From assembly GCF_016888005.1 (NCBI RefSeq), contig NZ_JAFDVE010000033.1:1-60970 (forward strand): a stretch of 60,970 bases of DNA, in the 5' to 3' direction. How positions within the stretch are numbered: position 1 is the first letter of the stretch; each line of letters opens with the position of its first letter. This document shows, piece by piece, positions 8,920-17,068 of this stretch. Under the pieces are notes generated by a model, which worked only from the letters and a program-made list of their open reading frames with translations, searched no databases and had not been told where the DNA came from. Origin of the DNA: Phycicoccus sp. CSK15P-2. Its GTDB lineage: Bacteria; Actinomycetota; Actinomycetes; Actinomycetales; Dermatophilaceae. A program made the position numbers and the translations under genes.

Positions 8920-8965
8920 AACCTACGCTGTCGTAAGTTACGCAAACGTAGGTTACGCTTGCGTA
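8920..8965 (+). promoter_or_regulatory. Repeat-rich operator/promoter of the reductase-desaturase pair
   Basis: The 46 bases before the start codon are a nest of TACG/CGTA half-sites. One inverted repeat pairs AACCTACG (8920-8927) with CGTAGGTT (8947-8954). A second pairs TACGCAA (8939-8945) with TTGCGTA (8959-8965). TACGCT at 8954-8959 lies 7 bp from the GTG and can serve as the -10 of a leaderless promoter, so a bound regulator would block it. The arrangement suggests a TetR-type repressor, but no adjacent regulator gene is seen. Confidence 0.5.
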
Positions 8966-8966
8966 C

Positions 8967-10127
8967 GTGAGCGCCCCGAGCACCGACCGAGCGACCCCGA
9001 CCGCGGGTCCCACCCGGCCACGCCTCGGGGCGCACACCCCCGGCCCGCTGGGCGGAGCCCTCCGCGGCGCACGCAAGGTGGCCGAGGCCCTGGCCACGCC
9101 GCTGGTCCCGGCCGACTACCTCGACCTGTTCGACCCCATGCGCGCGGGTGCCGACCTGCGTGGACGCATCGTCGAGGTCCGCCCCGAGACCGCCGACGCC
9201 GCCACCGTCGTCATCCGGCCGGGTCGCGGCTGGCTCGGCCACGTGCCGGGCCAGTACATCCGGATCGGCATCGACATCGACGGCGTGCGGCACTGGCGCG
9301 CCTACAGCCTCACCCACCGCGCCGACGGCTCGGCTGCCGCGGGCATCCCCGCCGGCTGCATCGCCATCACGACCAAGGCGATCCCCGAGGGCAAGGTCAG
9401 CCGCCACCTCGTGCGGCACGCCGCCCCGGGCACCCTCGTCATGCTCGACCAGGCCACCGGCGACTTCACCCTCCCGGCCCCGGCCCCGGCCAAGGTCCTC
9501 TTCCTCACCGCCGGCAGCGGCATCACGCCGGTCATGGGGATGCTGCGCAACCACCTCCCCGAGCTCGCCGACGTCGCGCACGTCCACTGCGCCCCCACGC
9601 AGCAGGACGTCATCTTCCACCGCGAGCTCGCCGGCCACCACGAGGCGGGGCGCCTGGCGCTGAGCCTCAACCTCGACGACGTCCACGGCGTGCTCCGGCT
9701 CGACCGCCTCGACACCCTCGTCCCGGACTGGCGCGAGCGCGAGACCTGGCTCTGCGGGCCCACGGCCCTCCTCGACGCCGCCGAGAAGCACTGGGCCGAC
9801 GCCGGCGTCCCCGACCGGCTGCACATCGAGCGTTTCCGGCCCAGCGTCGTCGAGCCGGGCGAGGGCGGCACCGTCACCTTCGGTGGCAGCGCCGTCACCG
9901 TCGACGCCGACGGCTCCACCCCGATCCTCGACGCCGGCGAGGAGGCCGGGGTCATCATGCCGAGCGGCTGCCGGATGGGCATCTGCTTCGGCTGCGTCCT
10001 GCCGATGCGCAGCGGCGCCGTCCGCGACCTGCGCACCGGCGAGGTCACCGTCCACGAGTCCGACGAGCCGCTCCCGATCCAGACCTGCGTCAACGCCGTC
10101 GCCGGCGCCTGCGAGATCGACCACTGA
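8967..10127 (+). CDS. Ferredoxin reductase with C-terminal 2Fe-2S domain, desaturase electron donor
   Basis: The 386-residue protein has an N-terminal linker (about 1-60), an FAD-binding domain with the RxYS motif in WRAYSLTH, an NAD(P)-binding domain with GSGITPVMGML, and a plant-type 2Fe-2S domain at the C-terminus with CRMGICFGC and a distal Cys in TCVNAVAG. This three-domain layout matches the oxidoreductases that feed acyl-CoA desaturases of the DesA3 type (Rv3230c family). The GTG start is used because a -10-like TACGCT sits 7 bp before it; no Shine-Dalgarno is visible. The desaturase gene follows 43 bp downstream. Confidence 0.85.
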   Translation: MSAPSTDRATPTAGPTRPRLGAHTPGPLGGALRGARKVAEALATPLVPADYLDLFDPMRAGADLRGRIVEVRPETADAATVVIRPGRGWLGHVPGQYIRIGIDIDGVRHWRAYSLTHRADGSAAAGIPAGCIAITTKAIPEGKVSRHLVRHAAPGTLVMLDQATGDFTLPAPAPAKVLFLTAGSGITPVMGMLRNHLPELADVAHVHCAPTQQDVIFHRELAGHHEAGRLALSLNLDDVHGVLRLDRLDTLVPDWRERETWLCGPTALLDAAEKHWADAGVPDRLHIERFRPSVVEPGEGGTVTFGGSAVTVDADGSTPILDAGEEAGVIMPSGCRMGICFGCVLPMRSGAVRDLRTGEVTVHESDEPLPIQTCVNAVAGACEIDH

Positions 10128-10170
10128 CCACCCGCCCACCCTCCCGCGCCACCCACGGAAGGACCGTCCC

Positions 10171-11469
10171 ATGACCCTCGCCCCCCAGCGTCCCGCCCAC
10201 GGCTCCACGAAGCCGCAGGGCATCAACCCGCGGCTGCGCGTCGCGAGCGACGAGCCCCGACCGGAGCGCCCCGCTCTCAAGAGGTCCGGCAAGCCGAACC
10301 CCGCCGCGCACCTCACCCAGCAGGACATCGAGGGCATCGGCCACGAGCTCGACGCCCTGCGCCAGGAGGTCATGGACTCCCGGGGCGAGCGCGACGCCGC
10401 CTACATCCGCAAGGTCATCAAGACCCAGCGGTACCTCGAGATGGGCAGCCGTGCCCTCCTGCTCTTCTCGGGCGTCAAGGTCAAGGGCTTCCGCCCCGCC
10501 TGGTGGCTCGGCACGGCAGGTCTCAGCGTCGCGAAGATCCTCGAGAACATGGAGATCGGCCACAACGTCATGCACGGCCAGTGGGACTGGATGCGTGACC
10601 CGAAGATCCACTCCACCGCGTGGGAGTGGGACAACGCCTCCCCCGCCAGCCAGTGGAAGCACAGCCACAACGAGATCCACCACACGTTCACGAACGTCCT
10701 CGGCCGCGACAACGACCTCGGCTACGGCATCCTGCGGGTCGACGAGGACCAGAAGTGGAGCCTCTTCTACCTGTTCCAGCCGATCTGGCACGTGGGCAAC
10801 GCGCTGCTCTTCGAGTACTCCATCGCGGCGTACGACCTCGAGCTCGGCAAGTACATGGCCACCAAGCACCGGATGTCGGACGAGCAGAAGGCCGAGTTCA
10901 GGAAGAACGCCGACGAGGTCGTCACGAAGATCAAGCGCCAGGCCACGAAGGACTACCTCGTCCACCCCGCGCTCTCGGCCGTCACCGGCTCGGCCCGCAC
11001 GACGCTCACCGCCAACGTCGTGGCCAACCTCGTGCGCAACCTCTGGACCAACACCGTCATCATCTGCGGCCACTTCCCGCCGGACATCTCCACCTTCGAG
11101 AAGACCTCGATCGACGGCGAGACCCGCGGAGAGTGGTACCTGCGCCAGATGCTCGGCTCCGGCAACATCAGCGGCACCAAGGCGATGCACGTGATGACCG
11201 GCAACCTCAGCCACCAGATCGAGCACCACCTGTTCCCGGACATGCCGAGCAACCGGTACGCCGAGATCGCCCCGCGGATCCGTGACCTCATGCAGCGGCA
11301 CGACCTGCCGTACGTCACCGGCAGCCTGTGGAAGCAGGCCGGGTCGGTGTACGTCAAGGTCGTCCAGCTGTCGCTGCCGAACAAGGTCGAGGGGCGCCGC
11401 CGCCGCGACATCGTCAAGCTGGAGATGACGAAGGCGTGGCGCAAGAAGAAGCGCAAGCTCGGCCTCTGA
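10171..11469 (+). CDS. Membrane fatty acid (acyl-CoA) desaturase, DesA3-like
   Basis: This 432-residue membrane di-iron desaturase has three histidine boxes: HNVMH (131-135), HSHNEIHH (164-171) and HQIEHH (348-353). Spacing and flanking sequence (GQWDWMRDP, NDLGYGILR, MPSNRYAEI) match actinobacterial stearoyl-/linoleoyl-CoA desaturases that introduce a cis double bond using electrons from the partner reductase encoded just upstream. Hydrophobic segments lie between the boxes. AGGA occurs about 9 bp before the ATG. The C-terminus is very basic (WRKKKRKLGL). Confidence 0.88.
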   Translation: MTLAPQRPAHGSTKPQGINPRLRVASDEPRPERPALKRSGKPNPAAHLTQQDIEGIGHELDALRQEVMDSRGERDAAYIRKVIKTQRYLEMGSRALLLFSGVKVKGFRPAWWLGTAGLSVAKILENMEIGHNVMHGQWDWMRDPKIHSTAWEWDNASPASQWKHSHNEIHHTFTNVLGRDNDLGYGILRVDEDQKWSLFYLFQPIWHVGNALLFEYSIAAYDLELGKYMATKHRMSDEQKAEFRKNADEVVTKIKRQATKDYLVHPALSAVTGSARTTLTANVVANLVRNLWTNTVIICGHFPPDISTFEKTSIDGETRGEWYLRQMLGSGNISGTKAMHVMTGNLSHQIEHHLFPDMPSNRYAEIAPRIRDLMQRHDLPYVTGSLWKQAGSVYVKVVQLSLPNKVEGRRRRDIVKLEMTKAWRKKKRKLGL

Positions 11470-11477
11470 GCCCGGGC

Positions 11478-11502
11478 GGTCTCCCGGGCCGCCCGGGAGA
11501 CC
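11478..11502 (+). terminator. Hairpin terminator after desaturase
   Basis: Perfect 11-bp inverted repeat with a 3-nt loop, 8 bp after the desaturase stop, with no T-run. It probably ends the reductase-desaturase transcript. Confidence 0.55.
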
Positions 11503-11638
11503 CCGGATGCGCGTTCCGGCACATCCGCCTCGGTCCTGTGTCATGGTGGGGCGGCCGCCCGGCCCACGAGCGGGGCGCCGCACACCATCCGTCGGCGTCA
11601 TCGCTCCGTGGCGCCCGCCCCCGAGCGAAGGTGAACCC

Positions 11639-12127
11639 ATGCGTGTCTCCGTCCGATCCGTGCTCACCCGAACCGCTCTCGCGGCCGCGGTGGTCGTCCC
11701 CGCCGGCCTCGTCACCGCCGAGTCCGCAGCAGCCGTGACCAACGCCGAGATGGAGACCAAGGTCATCAAGCTCGTCAACGCCGAACGCCGCAAGGCCGGC
11801 TGCGCCGACTTCCGGGTCTCGACCCAGCTGCGCCGGGCCGCGCGCAAGCACAGCCACGACATGCGGACGAAGAACTACTTCAGCCACACCTCGAAGGACG
11901 GCCGCAGCCCCTGGCAGCGCATCCGCGCCGAGGGCTACGAGTACGGCAGCGCCGAGAACATCGCTGCCGGCCAGATCAGCGCCTACCGCGTCGTCAAGGC
12001 CTGGATGACGAGCCCGGGGCACCGCAAGAACATCCTCAACTGCTCGAACAAGGCCATCGGCGTCGGCGTCTCCCGCGGCCCGTCGGCTTACCGCACCTAC
12101 TGGACCCAGGACTTCGGCCGCCGGTGA
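11639..12127 (+). CDS. Secreted CAP-domain protein (SCP-like)
   Basis: This 162-residue protein has a Sec signal peptide: basic MRVSVRSVLTR, a hydrophobic stretch and an AESAAA-like cleavage region near residue 30. A CAP/SCP domain follows. Its marks are a helix with LVNAERRKAGC, the HSHDM and FSHTSKDG region, ENIAAG, and GHRKNILN, which supply the conserved His and Glu residues of the CAP cavity. Two Cys residues (near C44 and C131) could form a disulphide. This is the small YkwD-like bacterial type; its function is generally unknown. Confidence 0.85.
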   Translation: MRVSVRSVLTRTALAAAVVVPAGLVTAESAAAVTNAEMETKVIKLVNAERRKAGCADFRVSTQLRRAARKHSHDMRTKNYFSHTSKDGRSPWQRIRAEGYEYGSAENIAAGQISAYRVVKAWMTSPGHRKNILNCSNKAIGVGVSRGPSAYRTYWTQDFGRR

Positions 12128-12170
12128 CCGCCCCCGCGGACGCGGAGCCTGCGTGATCGCGGCGCCCGCG

Positions 12171-12176
12171 TAGCCT
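12171..12176 (+). promoter_or_regulatory. Leaderless -10 box for TSUP gene
   Basis: TAGCCT ends 6 bp before the GTG at 12183, and no Shine-Dalgarno is present, which fits a leaderless transcript starting at or next to the GTG. Confidence 0.4.
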
Positions 12177-12182
12177 GCGGGC

Positions 12183-12938
12183 GTGCTCGAGCTCTTCGGG
12201 GGGACCCTTCTCGGCCTGGTCCTCATGGGCCTGGCCGCGGCCCTGATCGGATACTCCAAGACCGCGATCGGAGGGCTCGGCGTCCTCGCCGTCGCGATCT
12301 TCGCGGCGCTGCTGCCGGCCCGGCAGTCGACCGCCGCGCTCCTCGCGGTCCTCATCGTCGGCGACCTCGTCGCGGTGTGGCACTACCGCCGTGACGCCGA
12401 CTGGACCCTCGTCCGGCGCCTGCTGCCCGCCGTGCTGCCGGGGCTGGCGCTCGGCTCGCTGTTCCTGGGCGTCGTGGGTGACACCACACTGCGCAGGGCG
12501 ATCGGGGCGGTGCTCCTCGTCCTCGTCGCCCTCCAGCTCGTCGTGAAGTGGCGCGCCCGGGACACCGTCTCGGCGGTCCACGAGCGGCCCGCCGCGGCCT
12601 GGGGGGCGGGCACGGCCGCGGGCTTCGCCACGATGACGGCGAACGCCGCCGGGCCGGTCATGACCCTGTACCTGTCCGCGGCGGGCATCGACAAGCTCCG
12701 GTTCGTCGGGACCAACGCGTGGTTCTTCCTCGTCGTCAACCTCGTCAAGGTCCCGTTCTCGGTGGGCCTGGGGCTCCTCCACTGGGCGGACGCCGGGCGA
12801 GCCGCGCTGCTCGCGCCGCTGGTCGTCGTGGGCGGTCTGCTCGGCACGGCGACCGTGCGTCGGATCAGCCAGCGCGGCTTCGACGTCGCGGTCCTCGTCG
12901 TCTCGGGGCTCGCGGCGCTGGCGCTGTTCGTCGGTTAG
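12183..12938 (+). CDS. TSUP family membrane transporter (TauE/SafE-like)
   Basis: This 251-residue membrane protein has about seven or eight hydrophobic segments. TSUP signatures are visible: GYSKTAIGGLG near residue 22, and the second-half repeat GFATMTANAAGPVMTLYL followed by FVGTNAWFFLVVNLVKVPFS. Such proteins export sulphite or sulphonates or take up other small anions, and the substrate here is unknown. The gene may originally have been followed directly by the FAD reductase gene, because a fragment of that reductase's promoter and start overlaps its stop codon. Confidence 0.8.
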   Translation: MLELFGGTLLGLVLMGLAAALIGYSKTAIGGLGVLAVAIFAALLPARQSTAALLAVLIVGDLVAVWHYRRDADWTLVRRLLPAVLPGLALGSLFLGVVGDTTLRRAIGAVLLVLVALQLVVKWRARDTVSAVHERPAAAWGAGTAAGFATMTANAAGPVMTLYLSAAGIDKLRFVGTNAWFFLVVNLVKVPFSVGLGLLHWADAGRAALLAPLVVVGGLLGTATVRRISQRGFDVAVLVVSGLAALALFVG

Positions 12939-12993
12939 GTTCGGGCGCGATGGGGTCCCCGCGGTTCGTCGTCCTCGGACGTGGGCCGGCCGC
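12934..12993 (+). repeat. Direct repeat copy 1, start of FAD reductase gene
   Basis: About 60 bp matching 15800-15858 with one single-base gap and about four substitutions. It covers the -10-like TAGGTT, the ATG and the first 14 or so codons of the reductase. It marks the left boundary of the TetR/NmrA/SDR block. Confidence 0.75.
12950..12993 (+). pseudogene. Truncated 5' remnant of FAD-dependent reductase
   Basis: The ATG at 12950 opens with MGSPRFVVLGRGPAA, a near copy of MESPRFVVVGGGPAA, the N-terminus of the intact reductase at 15815. After about 15 codons the similarity ends and the frame runs into unrelated sequence antisense to the TetR gene. The FAD-binding glycine motif is already damaged (GRGPAA in place of GGGPAA). 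It is best read as a leftover of an insertion or duplication. Confidence 0.65.
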
Positions 12994-13034
12994 CGGTGAC
13001 CTGACCGAGGGCGCCCCGGCGACCTCGCCCGGCG

Positions 13035-13778
13035 TCAGGAGCGCGAGTCCCGGCGACCCGATCCGGCGATGCGCGCCAGGAGCTCGTCGAGCAGCAGCGC
13101 CTCCCCGGGCGTGAGGCCGGCGGCCCGGGGGTCGAGGCTGGCGCGCAGTGCCGAGGCACTCGCCGCGGGCCGGGCTGCGTCGCCGGCCCGGCCCGGCTCG
13201 ACGTCCGCGGTGCCCGGGGGCGTGACGACGGCCGCGAGCACCGCCTCGCGCACGCTGTCCGAGACCGAGGTGTCGCCCGGTGCGGGTGGCGCCCCGATCA
13301 GGGTGATGACCACGCCGACCCCGGTGGACTGGATCATGTCCACGGCGGTCTCGACGTCGACGCCGAGCATGCCCGCCCGTGCCACTGCGTCGACGAGGCT
13401 GCGCAGGATGCCCGCGGCGGCGTCGGCCGCCGCGAGCTCGCGAGGAGTGTCCGGCTCGCCGTACATCAGCAGGTAGAGCGCCGGGTGGTGCAGCCCGAAC
13501 TCGACATGCAGGTCCCATCCGTCGCGGAGGTCGTCGACCGGGTCGGAGCGCCGTGGCCGGGCGGACTTCGAGGCCAGGTAGTCACGGAAGCCCTGGTCGG
13601 TCGCCTCGGTGAGCAGGCCCTCCATGTCGCCGAACTGTCGGTAGATCGTCTGCGGCTGCACGTCTGCCCCGGCGCTGACGGCCCGGGTGGTGACGGCCGA
13701 GCGTCCGCCGCGGGCCAGCAGGGCGAGGGTCGTGTCGAGGATCCTCTCGCGGGGACTCAGCTCCTGGGTGACCGGCAT
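13035..13778 (-). CDS. TetR family transcriptional regulator
   Basis: This 247-residue regulator has an N-terminal TetR helix-turn-helix: ERILDTTLALLARGG then TRAVSAGADVQPQTIYRQFGDMEGLL (about residues 11-57). The ligand domain includes HPALYLLMYG. The last 60 residues are Ala/Arg/Pro-rich and look like an unusual extension beyond the normal domain of about 190 residues. The gene diverges from the NmrA-like gene across a 113-bp region rich in inverted repeats, so autoregulation and control of the two enzymes is the likely job. Confidence 0.85.
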   Translation of the reverse strand: MPVTQELSPRERILDTTLALLARGGRSAVTTRAVSAGADVQPQTIYRQFGDMEGLLTEATDQGFRDYLASKSARPRRSDPVDDLRDGWDLHVEFGLHHPALYLLMYGEPDTPRELAAADAAAGILRSLVDAVARAGMLGVDVETAVDMIQSTGVGVVITLIGAPPAPGDTSVSDSVREAVLAAVVTPPGTADVEPGRAGDAARPAASASALRASLDPRAAGLTPGEALLLDELLARIAGSGRRDSRS

Positions 13779-13789
13779 GGAAACATGCT

Positions 13790-13849
13790 AACACTTTTTG
13801 GTGATCGGTCTTGTGTCATTGGTGATCACATGGTTTAGTGATCAGTGTT
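13790..13849. promoter_or_regulatory. Divergent operator between tetR-like and nmrA-like genes
   Basis: A perfect inverted repeat TGATCAC (13823-13829) / GTGATCA (13838-13844) with an 8-bp spacer lies inside a wider AACACT (13790-13795) / AGTGTT (13844-13849) pair. Another GTGATC occurs at 13801. The region is much more AT-rich than its surroundings, as expected for back-to-back promoters bound by the adjacent TetR protein. Confidence 0.6.
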
Positions 13850-13891
13850 CCACCTGGATGGTCCGGGCGGATTCGAGAAGGAGATCAAGCC

Positions 13892-14731
13892 ATGAAGATC
13901 CTCGTGACCGGTGCCACCGGAACCGTCGGTGGCGCCCTCGTCGAGCTGCTCGCCGGTACCGACCACGACGTCGCGGTCCTCGTCCGCGACCCGGCGAAGT
14001 TCAGCGGTCCCGCAGACGTGGAGGTGGTACAGGGTGACCTGACCTCCGCCGACGACGTCCGTGCGGCCCTCGCGGGCGTCGACCGCGCCTTCCTCAACAT
14101 GGCCGACGACAACGGCGCGACGTTCGCCGAGGTCGCCGGCCAGGTGGGCCTCGAGCACGTCGTGCTCCTGTCCTCGTTCACGGCCGTCACCGACATCGCC
14201 CTCGGCGAGGCCAACATCGTCACGGCACGCCACCGCGCCGGCGAGCAGGCACTCGTGGAGGCCGGGGTGCCGTCGACGTTCCTGCGCGCCAGCGGGTTCG
14301 ACTACAACTTCCTCATGTGGGCGGGGGAGGCGAGCGAGGGCGTGGTGCGTGCACCGTGGCTGGACGTGAAGCTCCCCGTCGTCGACCCGGCCGACATCGC
14401 CGCCAGCGCAGCCGCGGTGCTCACCTCGCCCAGCCCCGCCGGCGGGGCGTACTCGATCACCGGCCCGGAACCGCTCTCGGTGACGGACCAGACGGAGATC
14501 GCCGCCGAGGTGCTGGGCCGCGACCTGCGCGTGGAGGCCCTCGAGCTCCAGACCGCCAAGGCCGCGGCCTTCCCCGAAGGCACCCCCGACGTCGTCGTCG
14601 ACTCGGTGTTCGGCACCTTCGCGCCGGAGGCCGCCGTCCTGCCGGTCTCCCACGACGTCGAGGCCCTCACCGGCCGTCCGGCGCACACGTTCGGCGAGTG
14701 GGTCGAGCGCAACAAGGCGGTGCTGGCATGA
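13892..14731 (+). CDS. NmrA-like NAD(P)-binding oxidoreductase
   Basis: This 279-residue atypical SDR has the N-terminal glycine motif TGATGTVGG (about residues 6-14), then LVRDPAKF, DLTSADDV and HVVLLSSF, and lacks the classical YxxxK pair. This matches NmrA/QOR2-like proteins, which bind NAD(P) and act as reductases or redox sensors. The ATG has a good GAAGGAG. The stop overlaps the next start by 4 bp, so it is cotranscribed with the SDR gene and controlled by the divergent TetR protein. Confidence 0.82.
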   Translation: MKILVTGATGTVGGALVELLAGTDHDVAVLVRDPAKFSGPADVEVVQGDLTSADDVRAALAGVDRAFLNMADDNGATFAEVAGQVGLEHVVLLSSFTAVTDIALGEANIVTARHRAGEQALVEAGVPSTFLRASGFDYNFLMWAGEASEGVVRAPWLDVKLPVVDPADIAASAAAVLTSPSPAGGAYSITGPEPLSVTDQTEIAAEVLGRDLRVEALELQTAKAAAFPEGTPDVVVDSVFGTFAPEAAVLPVSHDVEALTGRPAHTFGEWVERNKAVLA

Positions 14732-15639
14732 GCGACGCAGCCCCCCGGCGCATCCTCATCACCGGCGCGGCGACCGGCATGGGCAACCTCGCCTCGGTGT
14801 CCCTCGCCGGTGCCGGGCACCACGTGTTCGCGAGCATGCGGGACCCGCAGACGCGCAACGCCTCGGCCGCCGACGAGCTGACGGGCCGGGCCGCCTCCCT
14901 GTCGGGAGCCATCAGCGTGGTCAAGCTCGACGTCCTCTCCCAGGAGTCCGCCGACGCCGCCGTCGCCCGGATGGTCGAGGAGGTGGGTGGCATCGACGTG
15001 GTCGTCCACAACGCCGCCCACCTGCTGTTCGGCGTGACCGAGGCGTTCACGGCCGAGGAGGTGATCCGGGCCTTCGACGTCAACGCCGTCGGTGCCCTGC
15101 GCGTCAACCGTGCGGTCCTGCCGCACATGCGCCGCGCCGAGTCCGGCCTGCTGCTGTGGAACGGGTCCGGCACCACGCGGGTCATCCCACCGTTCCTCGG
15201 CCCCTACAGCGCGGCCAAGGCGGCCTTCGACGCGTTCGCCGAGTCGACCGCCTGGGACGTCGCGATCTACGGGATCGAGACGACGATCCTCATGCCGGGG
15301 GTCTTCACGCAGGGCACGCAGCACTTCGCCAAGGCGGGCATGCCCTCCGACCAGGCTCGCGCCGCCGAGTACTCACGGCTCCAGCCCTTCCTCGACTCCA
15401 GCGCCGAGGACACCGAGCGCCTCATGGTCGACGGGGTCAGCGCCGACCCGCAGATCGTGGCCGACGAGATGGTCCGCATCATCGGCCTGCCTGCCGGCCG
15501 GCGCCCGCGACGGGCGGTGGCGGACGGTTCCGACTACGGGGCGGAGATCGCCAACGGCACCGCCGAGGAGCTGCGCATGCGCCTCGCGCGACGCATGGGG
15601 ATCGAGGGCCTCACGACCCTCGCCACGACCTCGGGGTGA
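14728..15639 (+). CDS. SDR family oxidoreductase
   Basis: This 303-residue classical SDR has TGAATGMGN as glycine motif (about residues 11-19), VVHNAA in place of NNAG, a catalytic Ser in NGSGTT and YSAAK (Y160, K164). The C-terminal 50 residues extend past the usual core. The start overlaps the stop of the NmrA-like gene (ATGA). The substrate is unknown; the TetR-controlled pair may serve detoxification of a carbonyl compound. Confidence 0.82.
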   Translation: MSDAAPRRILITGAATGMGNLASVSLAGAGHHVFASMRDPQTRNASAADELTGRAASLSGAISVVKLDVLSQESADAAVARMVEEVGGIDVVVHNAAHLLFGVTEAFTAEEVIRAFDVNAVGALRVNRAVLPHMRRAESGLLLWNGSGTTRVIPPFLGPYSAAKAAFDAFAESTAWDVAIYGIETTILMPGVFTQGTQHFAKAGMPSDQARAAEYSRLQPFLDSSAEDTERLMVDGVSADPQIVADEMVRIIGLPAGRRPRRAVADGSDYGAEIANGTAEELRMRLARRMGIEGLTTLATTSG

Positions 15640-15799
15640 ACCTCCGCCGCCCACCGAGCGCGGACGCGGTGTGGTGGGCGCGGCCGGTGACGCCCCGACC
15701 GACCCGCGACTCGGCGACCCCGCTGCCCACCTCGTGCCGGCAGCGGGCTCGCCGCGGTGCTGCGGACCGGCCCCGGACCCCGTGTCGGCCACCGGATCC

Positions 15800-15858
15800 G
15801 TTAGGTTCGGCGCGATGGAGTCACCGCGGTTCGTCGTCGTCGGAGGTGGGCCGGCCGC
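15800..15858 (+). repeat. Direct repeat copy 2, start of intact FAD reductase
   Basis: Partner of the repeat at 12934-12993. This copy continues into the full reductase gene and marks the right boundary of the TetR/NmrA/SDR block. Confidence 0.75.
15802..15807 (+). promoter_or_regulatory. Leaderless -10 box for FAD reductase
   Basis: TAGGTT lies 7 bp before the ATG at 15815, without a Shine-Dalgarno. The same box and spacing (one base longer) is preserved in the truncated copy near 12936. Confidence 0.45.
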
Positions 15859-17059
15859 TGCCGCCGCCGCCCGCCGCATCGCCGAGGCCGGGGAGCCCGT
15901 GGCCCTGCTCACCGTCGAGCAGGTCGCGCCCTACGACCGCACGGCGCTCTCCAAGGACGCCCTGCTCGACCCCACCGCAGAGGTGCCCGGGCTGTGGCCG
16001 CCCGGCGCCACGTGGCGGGACGACGTCTTCGTCCGGACCCGCACGCCCGTGGCCGCCATCGACCCGGACGCCGGCACGCTGACGACGGACGACGGCACGA
16101 TGTGGGCCTACGAGCGCCTCGTCCTCGCCACGGGTGCCGAGCCCCGACGCCTCGCCGTCACGGGCGCCGAGGGCCCGGGGGTCCACCACCTGCGCGACAC
16201 CGCGGACGCGTCGGCCCTCTCGGGCGCCCTCACCTCCGGGGCGCGGCTCGTCGTCGTGGGCGGCGGGGTCATCGGCCTCGAGGTCGCCGCGGCAGCCGTC
16301 CACCGCGGCCTCGACGTCGAGGTCGTCGAGGCCGGCCCCCGGGTCCTCGGCCGCGGCGTCCCCGCCCCGGTCGCGCTCTGGCTCACGGCCCTGCACACGC
16401 GGCACGGCGTCCGGGTGCGCACCGGCGTCGCGCCGCAGGAGGTCGTGCGTGCCCCCGACGGCTCGGTCACGGGGGTGCACCTGTCCGACGACACCCTCCT
16501 GCCCGCGGACCTCGTCGTCGTCGGGATCGGCGTCGACCCGCGCACCGCGCTCGCCGAGGACGCCGGCCTGGCCGTCGACGACGGCGTCGTCGTCGACCTC
16601 GCGATGCGCACCTCGCACCCCGCGGTCCTCGCTGCCGGCGACGGTGTGCGGATGGTCCCGCCGGCAGGAGGACGCGGCGTGCGGCTGGAGTCGTTCACCG
16701 CGGCCGGCCGGCAGGGCGAGGTCGCCGCCGACACCGCCCTGGGGCTCGAGGCAGCGTTCACCGACGCGCCCTGGTCGTGGTCGGACCAGTACGACGCGAC
16801 GATGCAGTCCGCCGGGGTGCCCCCGACCGAGGCCGAGGAGGTGCTCGTCGGCGGACCGGAGGCACCGCTCGTGCTCTCGCTCGAGCACGGGCGGCTCGTC
16901 GGTGCCTGCGGGGTGAGCATCGGGCCGGGCATCGCCCGGCCGGTCCGCGCGGCAGGGCGGGCGATCGAGGCCGGGGCGAGGGTCGACCTCGACGCCCTGC
17001 GCGCCGCCGGCGGCGACCTGCCCGCCCTTGCGCGCGTCCTGCGGGACGCGGCCGGCTGA
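15815..17059 (+). CDS. FAD-dependent ferredoxin/rubredoxin reductase (BphA4-like)
   Basis: This 414-residue flavoprotein has two Rossmann motifs: VVVGGGPAAAAAARRI at the N-terminus for FAD and VVVGGGVIGLEVA at about residue 145 for NAD(P)H. It also has YERLVLATGAEPRRL, the C-terminal FAD contact AAGDGVRM, and a reductase dimerisation domain starting with WSWSDQY. This is the glutathione-reductase-like class that reduces ferredoxins for P450s or dioxygenases. No ferredoxin gene is adjacent. The ATG fits a leaderless promoter. A truncated copy of its 5' end sits 2.87 kb upstream. Confidence 0.85.
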   Translation: MESPRFVVVGGGPAAAAAARRIAEAGEPVALLTVEQVAPYDRTALSKDALLDPTAEVPGLWPPGATWRDDVFVRTRTPVAAIDPDAGTLTTDDGTMWAYERLVLATGAEPRRLAVTGAEGPGVHHLRDTADASALSGALTSGARLVVVGGGVIGLEVAAAAVHRGLDVEVVEAGPRVLGRGVPAPVALWLTALHTRHGVRVRTGVAPQEVVRAPDGSVTGVHLSDDTLLPADLVVVGIGVDPRTALAEDAGLAVDDGVVVDLAMRTSHPAVLAAGDGVRMVPPAGGRGVRLESFTAAGRQGEVAADTALGLEAAFTDAPWSWSDQYDATMQSAGVPPTEAEEVLVGGPEAPLVLSLEHGRLVGACGVSIGPGIARPVRAAGRAIEAGARVDLDALRAAGGDLPALARVLRDAAG

Positions 17060-17068
17060 CCGGCCGGG

